From: a virus
Direction: 5' to 3' (one strand)
Length of the DNA stretch: 34,661 nt
IMG/VR virus record: IMGVR_UViG_3300013188_000003
Coordinates: 1-34,661 of that record
The translations under genes and the position numbers were made by a program. The notes below the pieces were generated by a model. It saw only the letters and a list, made by a program, of their open reading frames with translations, had not been told where the DNA came from and did not search any database. Positions 30,334-34,661 of this stretch are shown here, one piece after another. The stretch's first letter is position 1. The number at the start of each line of letters is the position of its first letter.

Positions 30334-30950
30334 TATGTGTAACTCTTAGGAGTTGAGCCAGCAACTTTACCAAAATTAACCTTGATAGTATTTCCTGACC
30401 CACGTTTATTTTTAATTCTTTGTATTTTAACTTCTTTAAGATATTCAGCTTTGTATCTATCTCTAAAAGTTAATAGTTCGTCTATAGACATTCTTGATAA
30501 AGACCTACCAGCTATAGACATAGATGATTGGTCAATATTTGCTCTGTTCTCAATAACTGCTTCGATACTATCTAAAACAATCTTTGCATGACTTCTAACT
30601 GAAGCAGTTGTAGTTGCATAATTATCTTGGACTTCTACAAAACCTTCTTCTAGTTTGACTCTTGCAGAATCAGAACTTCTAGTTATGTAAGATACCCAAT
30701 TGTAATTACCTTTAGTGTAAGAAGATGTATTACTAGCTTCAATTAAATAAGTGTCACCTGACTCAGTTGCAGTTAATGTAAAGTTAGAAGCAGTGCTTCC
30801 ATCTACAAGATTAAATTCATAAGATAATGAATAATCTGCTACTGGATAATCGTTAGCTAAATCTTCTCTTTTCCATGCCCAATAGTCTCCCAACTGAAGT
30901 TCAGTAGGAACTTGGGGTGGATAATTTGTTGAATCAAATTTGTTGCTCAA
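30333..30950 (-). CDS. gpW-like head-tail connector with N-terminal beta domain
   Basis: A 205-aa protein starting with TTG at 30950; GAGG lies 7 bases upstream and no in-frame ATG fits. Residues 1-110 form a beta-type, Ig-like region (DYSLSYEFNLVDGSTASNFT, YNWVSYITRS). Residues 145-175 (MSIAGRSLSRMSIDELLTFR then DRYKAEY) match lambda gpW, which enters the portal to hold packaged DNA. Lambda gpW is only 68 aa, so an N-terminal domain has been added. Position between terminase and portal is as in lambda. Confidence 0.7.
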   Translation of the reverse strand: MSNKFDSTNYPPQVPTELQLGDYWAWKREDLANDYPVADYSLSYEFNLVDGSTASNFTLTATESGDTYLIEASNTSSYTKGNYNWVSYITRSSDSARVKLEEGFVEVQDNYATTTASVRSHAKIVLDSIEAVIENRANIDQSSMSIAGRSLSRMSIDELLTFRDRYKAEYLKEVKIQRIKNKRGSGNTIKVNFGKVAGSTPKSYT

Positions 30951-30989
30951 GCAAAAACCTCATAAATGTTTTAGATATATCTACATCTA

Positions 30990-31017
30990 ACACTAATGTG
31001 CATTAAGCTCTTGTCAA
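30990..31017 (-). promoter_or_regulatory. Possible promoter for the head operon
   Basis: A perfect -35 hexamer TTGACA (31012-31017, minus strand) lies just after the terminator and upstream of the gpW-like gene. The matching -10 is weak: TAGTGT at 16 bases or TTAGAT at 21. A palindrome AGATATATCT at about 30972-30981 follows. Placement after a strong terminator makes some promoter here likely. Confidence 0.3.
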
Positions 31018-31030
31018 TATTAAAAAGGGA

Positions 31031-31062
31031 AAAAATAAAAAAGGCTCAATTAAGAGCCTTTT
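31031..31062 (-). terminator. Rho-independent terminator after the 108-aa gene
   Basis: On the minus strand AAAAGGCTC-TTAATT-GAGCCTTTT forms a 9-bp perfect stem (31039-31047 with 31054-31062) followed by TTATTTTT. It lies 16 bases past the stop of the gene at 31078 and should end its transcript. It also separates terminase from the head genes unless antiterminated. Confidence 0.88.
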
Positions 31063-31077
31063 GTGATTTTGGTGGGA

Positions 31078-31404
31078 TTATGCTGCATCTTCCCAAGATA
31101 CAGGAAAACCATTACCTGCAATTATGAATCTTTTGCAATTACCATCAGCAGTTTCTATTCTTCCACCATATTGTGCTAATCTTTCAGCAGCACTATTAGT
31201 AAGTTTTCCTGCTTCCATTAAATTTAACAACTCATCTGATTCTGACCAGTGTAAAAGTAAAATATTAGTATGTAATTCTTTAGAGAAAATTCTAACCATT
31301 ACATTAAACTCATCTCTATTTAATTTGCCAGCCATTTTTGATAATGATGTATGTGCTTGTCTAAGTAATTTAACTTGGTTTACTTCTTTTGTATTTCTTT
31401 TCAT
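31078..31404 (-). CDS. Unrecognised 108-aa gene, separate unit inside the late operon
   Basis: Behind promoter copy 4 and AAGGAGTTAAAA, and closed by an intrinsic terminator. The product MKRNTKEVNQVKLLRQAHTS continues LSKMAGKLNRDEFNVMVRIF, then LLLHWSESDELLNLMEAGKL, TNSAAERLAQYGGRIETADG and NCKRFIIAGNGFPVSWEDAA. Helical with a compact C-terminal beta part. I know no homologue. The moron-like arrangement and the promoter shared with the early small-gene cluster suggest a regulatory or host-directed function rather than a virion part. Confidence 0.75.
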   Translation of the reverse strand: MKRNTKEVNQVKLLRQAHTSLSKMAGKLNRDEFNVMVRIFSKELHTNILLLHWSESDELLNLMEAGKLTNSAAERLAQYGGRIETADGNCKRFIIAGNGFPVSWEDAA

Positions 31405-31435
31405 TTTTAACTCCTTATTAAAATGTATACTACTT

Positions 31436-31462
31436 ATTATACATATAAATATATAAATGTAT
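31436..31462 (-). promoter_or_regulatory. Repeated promoter/leader element, copy 4
   Basis: Identical over 27 bases to copy 2 at 9942-9968. The minus strand ends in TATGTATAAT and is followed by a shorter leader that keeps AAGGAGTTAA before ATG 31404. This is the only copy outside the small-gene cluster. It gives the gene at 31078 the same expression signal as that cluster. Confidence 0.65.
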
Positions 31463-31486
31463 ATAAAAAAGTGAAAAAAAGTGCAA

Positions 31487-33307
31487 TTATTTCCAAGAAG
31501 TAGCGAAATTTCCTCTATTTATACCTCTTTGTGGTCTATTTTGTGGTTTTTCTCTTGGTTTTGACTCTTGGGTAAGTATTTTATTCTCAATAGAGTCATA
31601 GTTAGGATTCAAGATATAGATAGCAGCAAAGTTATATACCAACGTATCTAATGCTTCGTTTCTTGGTCTTACTTGCTTCCAAACTAGCGTTTTCCTACCT
31701 CTTACAAACTTTGTGATTCTTTTTTCTGCTGTAAGCTGCTTAAAGTATTCTTCATCTAAGTCAGAGCAGAAATGCAAAGTAGTATTTTCAGGTTCAGTAG
31801 ACAATCTAGCAAAAATAGCTTCTTTTGCACTATCAGAACCAACACCATAAAGAACAGCTTTATTCTTTCCAACAAATGTAGGTCTATTTGCTATTGGTTT
31901 ACCAGCTTGAGATAAACCTTTAATTGCAAAGATTCTTCTAGCTTGTCGTGGTTTAGTAAATTGATAAACCATATTGGTATGATGACCACCTGAGTCAATC
32001 GTGCAACATGATATAGGTATTAATCTTTCTGATTCAGTTTTAAATCTTTTCTTTAGATAAGCATCTAAATCATTCCAAACATTCATAGCATTTGGGTCAC
32101 CCCAAAATATCTTGTAATCACAAACCCATGCTTCATAATTCTTACCCCATCCCACCAATTGCAGTTCCAACCTATCCTTCTGCGTATCAATACCAGCAGT
32201 TAAAACTAAAACATCTTCAGGAATAGTTGTGTAATCATAATTCAATCTACGTTCTAGTAATGTTTCATATTCAACAGCTTCACCTTGTTCTTCCCAAGAT
32301 TCACCAAGAGCAGTATTAATCCAAGTCTTTAGCATCTCAGGATTCTTTTTAGCTTCAAGAAATGATTTAGCCATATCTGCCCAAGTAGACCAAACTGAAT
32401 ATAGTTCTGATATATGAAATCCTGCTGTATCTGATTTAGGTGCTGATGCAATCCATTCACCATGTTTTAACATCCATTGTTTTTTTGATTCATCTATTAC
32501 TGAACCACAATGTTCGCAAGCATAAGAAGCTGTTTCAGGTTTGTCTTCATCCCAAACTACATTCTTCCATTTAAGAACTTGACTCTCATTACATTCAGGA
32601 CAAGGAACATGGTAGTAGCGTTTATCTGATTCTTCAAAAGCAGTTTCTATTCTTGATAGTCCTTTGATTGTAGGAGTAGAACACATATATATCTTTTTAT
32701 TCCAAAAGGTAGTTGTTCTTTTAGTTGCAAGTGATATTGGGTCACCTTCTGCTCCTGCTGATTGTTCGTATCTATCAACCTCATCAGCTAATACAATTCT
32801 AATTGGTCTTGATGCAAGTCCTGATGCAGAATTAGAACCAACAATGTTTAGATTACCACCTGCAAACTTTTTAGATAAAACTGTATTTCCTGAATCACGA
32901 CTTCTTGGGTCTTTTACACAATCTCTTATCTTTTCAGAATCTCTAATCATAGTAGCAAGCCTATCTTTACTAAATGCTTGTGCCATTTGCAAAGTAGGTT
33001 GCATGATTAGCATTGGAGCTGGGTCTTGGTCTATGTAGTAACCAATGACATTTAGTAATATCTCAGTTGCACCAACTTGAGCAGATTTCATAAATACTAT
33101 TCTTTGTATATCAGGGTCATTGAAAGAATCCATTATCTCTCTTTGATAAGGTGCTCTATCAGTTCTCCATGCTCCTGCTTCTGCTGAAGATTCAGGAGAT
33201 AAACGTCTATAGTTATCTGACCAGTCACTAATCTTCAGATTGGGTGGTGGAGTCCATGTCTGATTCGTCTCCTGTATCACCTTTTCTATATTTTTGAGGT
33301 ATTCCAT
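31487..33307 (-). CDS. Terminase large subunit, lambda gpA family
   Basis: A 606-aa packaging motor. ATPase: VFMKSAQVGATE (residues 72-82, the Walker A variant used by gpA-type enzymes), LIMQPTLQMAQAFSK, and Walker B IRIVLADEVDRY near 169-180. CSTPTIKG follows as coupling motif. A zinc finger CPEC...CEHC lies near 235-265. The nuclease half starts near VLTAGIDTQKDRLELQLVGW. It translocates DNA into the prohead and cuts at genome ends. Its first 80 bases overlap the small subunit gene. The gpA family normally cuts at cos sites. Confidence 0.93.
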   Translation of the reverse strand: MEYLKNIEKVIQETNQTWTPPPNLKISDWSDNYRRLSPESSAEAGAWRTDRAPYQREIMDSFNDPDIQRIVFMKSAQVGATEILLNVIGYYIDQDPAPMLIMQPTLQMAQAFSKDRLATMIRDSEKIRDCVKDPRSRDSGNTVLSKKFAGGNLNIVGSNSASGLASRPIRIVLADEVDRYEQSAGAEGDPISLATKRTTTFWNKKIYMCSTPTIKGLSRIETAFEESDKRYYHVPCPECNESQVLKWKNVVWDEDKPETASYACEHCGSVIDESKKQWMLKHGEWIASAPKSDTAGFHISELYSVWSTWADMAKSFLEAKKNPEMLKTWINTALGESWEEQGEAVEYETLLERRLNYDYTTIPEDVLVLTAGIDTQKDRLELQLVGWGKNYEAWVCDYKIFWGDPNAMNVWNDLDAYLKKRFKTESERLIPISCCTIDSGGHHTNMVYQFTKPRQARRIFAIKGLSQAGKPIANRPTFVGKNKAVLYGVGSDSAKEAIFARLSTEPENTTLHFCSDLDEEYFKQLTAEKRITKFVRGRKTLVWKQVRPRNEALDTLVYNFAAIYILNPNYDSIENKILTQESKPREKPQNRPQRGINRGNFATSWK

Positions 33308-33752
33308 TTTGAGCTAACTCGTTTAGTGCTTCATGCACTTGTTCTTTTATTATTAATTCTGCTTCAGCATACTTATCTACAGTAATTACTTGATGTGCGA
33401 TTCTTGATGGTAGCCCTAATAGCCTTGCTCTAGCATTAGCTACATAATCAACCCAAGTATCTTCAACTAATTGTGCTGGTATTAGGTTGCCTTCTAATTC
33501 CTCTACTTCTAATTCTGCTTTTCTAGCTTGAGCAGCAGTAAGTTTAGTTTTTTCTTCTGCAATATCACCAGTACCACTTCTTTTGTGATAACCACCTAGC
33601 TTTCTAAGGTACGAAATGTATGCAACTCTGCAAACATCTATATTTAGAGGACTTCTACCCTGTTTTGAGGGAAAGATACCATCTCTAATGAGTTCTGAGA
33701 CTCTTTTGACTGATAAATCCAAATGGTCTGCAACTTCTCTTTGTGTAGCCAT
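33228..33752 (-). CDS. Terminase small subunit, lambda Nu1-like
   Basis: A 174-aa protein. Residues 1-40 (MATQREVADHLDLSVKRVSE then LIRDGIFPSKQGRSPLNIDV) form the winged helix-turn-helix of Nu1/gpNu1-type subunits; a helical oligomerisation region LTAAQARKAELEVEELEGNL and RARLLGLPSRIAHQV follow, with an acidic Ser/Thr tail. It binds the packaging site and recruits the large subunit. The ATG is 93 bases from the Z-like gene, where cos would lie. Its first 67 bases recur at the left contig end. Confidence 0.9.
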   Translation of the reverse strand: MATQREVADHLDLSVKRVSELIRDGIFPSKQGRSPLNIDVCRVAYISYLRKLGGYHKRSGTGDIAEEKTKLTAAQARKAELEVEELEGNLIPAQLVEDTWVDYVANARARLLGLPSRIAHQVITVDKYAEAELIIKEQVHEALNELAQNGIPQKYRKGDTGDESDMDSTTQSED

Positions 33753-33843
33753 ACAGTGCGTTTATTACCCTATTAGATTTGGACTGTCGCTAGAAAAAAA
33801 CTGTGGTCGCGAATAACCCACGTTGAATGCTGTAGAAGAACCT
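33686..33843. repeat. Right partner of the terminal redundancy (matches 1-158)
   Basis: Carries the start of terS and the gap upstream of it. Differs from 1-158 at about three bases, none in the terS codons. Together with 34441-34661 it brackets version B of the Z-like gene. Confidence 0.9.
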
Positions 33844-33844
33844 A
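33753..33844. other. Second copy of the terS upstream gap (candidate cos region)
   Basis: Counterpart of 68-159. The sequence ctgtcgctagaaaaaaactg, then gtggtcgcgaataacccacg is kept apart from single-base changes, although the neighbouring gene has diverged almost completely. Conservation of a noncoding stretch between two diverged haplotypes supports a functional site. Confidence 0.3.
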
Positions 33845-34444
33845 TCATTTGCCAACTACCCTCTTCAGGTTCTTATTTAATATCTTATCCATATTCTTTT
33901 GCACAACACCCTTAACTGTTTTATAGAACTCAATACGCTTTCTATAGAATACTGAATTTTCAAATGCAACTATGAGCTTTAACTTAGGATTACGTTTTCC
34001 ACCTACTCTTCTCCATACACCATCAATACCTTTAACGTTACCCATAAACTCAGTGTTTCTTTTGATTAATCCAGTTCTTTTACCTTTTATATTACCAAAT
34101 GCATTGATCTTAGCCTTGTCTACTGGTACTGGTATCTTATTCTTCTCAGGTAATCTAAGACCACCTTCAAATTGTTTCTCTAAATACTTAGCTTGTATAT
34201 CAGGTATGAATACTAATGCTGATAAGACTCTTGCTTTAGCTTTAAATAACTTAACACCTGTATATGTAAACTTAGTTGGTTTATCTAACTTCTTAAGTAA
34301 TTGTGATCTCATAGCGTTAACTGACTTAACACCAACCTCATTGATTGAATCGCTAACTATCTCAGGCATATGCTTCTTCTGAAACATACCTAACTTCTTT
34401 TCTAATTCTTTAGCATTAGTTTTAATATCAATACTTACAGTCAT
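33845..34444 (-). CDS. Minor tail protein Z-like (variable locus, version B)
   Basis: A 199-aa counterpart of the protein at 160-777; ATG 34444 is preceded by GGAGAAAGGG and overlaps the HTH stop (ATGA). LDKPTKFTYTGVKLFKAKAR, LVFIPDIQAKYLEKQFEGGL and INAFGNIKGKRTGLIKR then GNVKGIDGVWRR fit the minor-tail-Z pattern even better than version A. The two proteins share roughly a third of residues by eye, mostly in the FGNI-to-VAF.NSV block, and the DNA between the flanks is barely alignable. Most likely an alternative allele of one locus rather than a second gene in the same genome. Confidence 0.65.
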   Translation of the reverse strand: MTVSIDIKTNAKELEKKLGMFQKKHMPEIVSDSINEVGVKSVNAMRSQLLKKLDKPTKFTYTGVKLFKAKARVLSALVFIPDIQAKYLEKQFEGGLRLPEKNKIPVPVDKAKINAFGNIKGKRTGLIKRNTEFMGNVKGIDGVWRRVGGKRNPKLKLIVAFENSVFYRKRIEFYKTVKGVVQKNMDKILNKNLKRVVGK

Positions 34445-34599
34445 CCCTTTCTCCAGTGTGATTGTGTTTGAAACTTTAGACCTAATGCTTTAGCCTTTCT
34501 TCTGATCGTAGATGGATGCACATCATAAGTCATAGCAATATCATGTGATGATTTACCTTCCTTAATCTTCTGTTCTAATTTTTGTTTATCTATCTTCAT
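34441..34599 (-). CDS. 52-aa helix-turn-helix protein, second copy
   Basis: Same protein as at 774-932 with A for E in KAKALGLKF. Several base changes near the Z-like end are mainly synonymous, which indicates selection on the protein. Both ATGA overlaps are conserved. Confidence 0.75.
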   Translation of the reverse strand: MKIDKQKLEQKIKEGKSSHDIAMTYDVHPSTIRRKAKALGLKFQTQSHWRKG

Positions 34600-34661
34600 A
34601 AGTTCTCGTAATGTTCTATTAACTTATTAATATACCAAACAGACTTCTGTAAGTCTTGTAT
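34596..34661 (-). CDS. DUF3310 protein, partial second copy (C-terminal 21 aa)
   Basis: The frame encodes IQDLQKSVWYINKLIEHYEN then L and TGA, identical to the end of the gene at 929-1147, truncated by the contig end. It overlaps the HTH ATG by ATGA as in the other copy. Confidence 0.9.
   Translation of the reverse strand: MQDLQKSVWYINKLIEHYENL

Larger units (their letters stand above)
34441..34661. repeat. Right end redundancy (matches 774-994)
   Basis: Identical to 774-994 over its outer part to the contig end, with differences concentrated near the Z-like gene. Shows that the sequence would continue into the DUF3310 gene near base 995. Confidence 0.9.

Noticed and set aside
33845-34444. 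Version B as a second, co-resident paralogue
   Set aside because: The flanking genes are also repeated and truncated exactly at the contig ends, which is what a circular assembly with two alleles gives; a true duplication would need reads through both copies.
1-34661. Temperate life style (integrase, repressor, attachment site)
   Set aside because: No integrase or CI/Cro-like pair was found; the only DNA-binding candidates are the tiny HTH and RHH proteins, which do not suggest lysogeny by themselves.
1-34661. tRNA or other structured RNA genes
   Set aside because: I noticed no cloverleaf-like segment with a CCA end or conserved T-loop in the few noncoding gaps, all of which are short.

Overview
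The window is essentially one complete genome of a small, lambda-like tailed phage (siphovirus architecture) with low GC content. Every gene is on the minus strand, so genes are transcribed from high to low coordinates. Packaging, head and tail genes follow the lambda order (terS, terL, gpW-like, portal, protease/capsid, FII-like, U-like, tail tube, G/GT chaperones, tape measure, tail tip J, fibre). I see no integrase, CI-like repressor, attachment site or tRNA, so a strictly lytic life style is likely. AT-richness, many very short overlapping genes, a GTA-type holin, an S74 fibre chaperone and small proteins resembling ones I recall from marine phages suggest a low-GC marine bacterium as host (possibly SAR11-like). 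That host call is inference from memory, not a database result.

The two ends of the contig are homologous. Bases 1-158 repeat 33686-33843 (start of terS plus the upstream gap), and 774-994 repeat 34441-34661 (a 52-aa HTH gene and the end of a DUF3310 gene). Between these flanks lie two strongly diverged versions of the same minor-tail-Z-like gene (160-777 and 33845-34444). The simplest reading is a circular or circularly permuted genome of about 33.7 kb (33,685 bp with one version, 33,667 bp with the other) whose assembly ran once round the circle and then through a second allele of this locus.

Layout in order of transcription: (1) 33845-34661 and its counterpart 160-1147: DUF3310, tiny HTH protein, variable Z-like gene; (2) 33228-33752 and 31487-33307: terminase; (3) 31078-31404: an unrecognised gene with its own repeated promoter and an intrinsic terminator; (4) 24640-30950: gpW-like, portal, a multi-domain protease/capsid fusion, two tandem FII-like proteins, tail terminator, tail tube; (5) 17403-24259: tail chaperones with a programmed frameshift site, tape measure, distal tail, hub, J-like tip (with an EF-hand loop) and fibre chaperone; (6) 12151-17373: 1740-aa S74 fibre; (7) 10383-12104: lysis cassette and a nuclease; (8) 7689-10316: about twelve tiny, mostly unrecognised, coupled genes, with three copies of a promoter/leader element; (9) 1144-7692: DNA metabolism, with RecE-like exonuclease, RHH protein, microproteins, MT-A70 methylase, PD-(D/E)XK nucleases, an SSB-like protein ending in DDDDIPF, a TOPRIM/RepA-type primase-helicase, and a GGTTTGGTTTT repeat tract that also encodes a W/F-rich peptide.

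There is no recognisable DNA or RNA polymerase, so the phage probably supplies primase-helicase, SSB and nucleases and borrows host polymerases. Start/stop overlaps (ATGA or TAATG) link nearly all neighbours, which implies long polycistronic messages with translational coupling.
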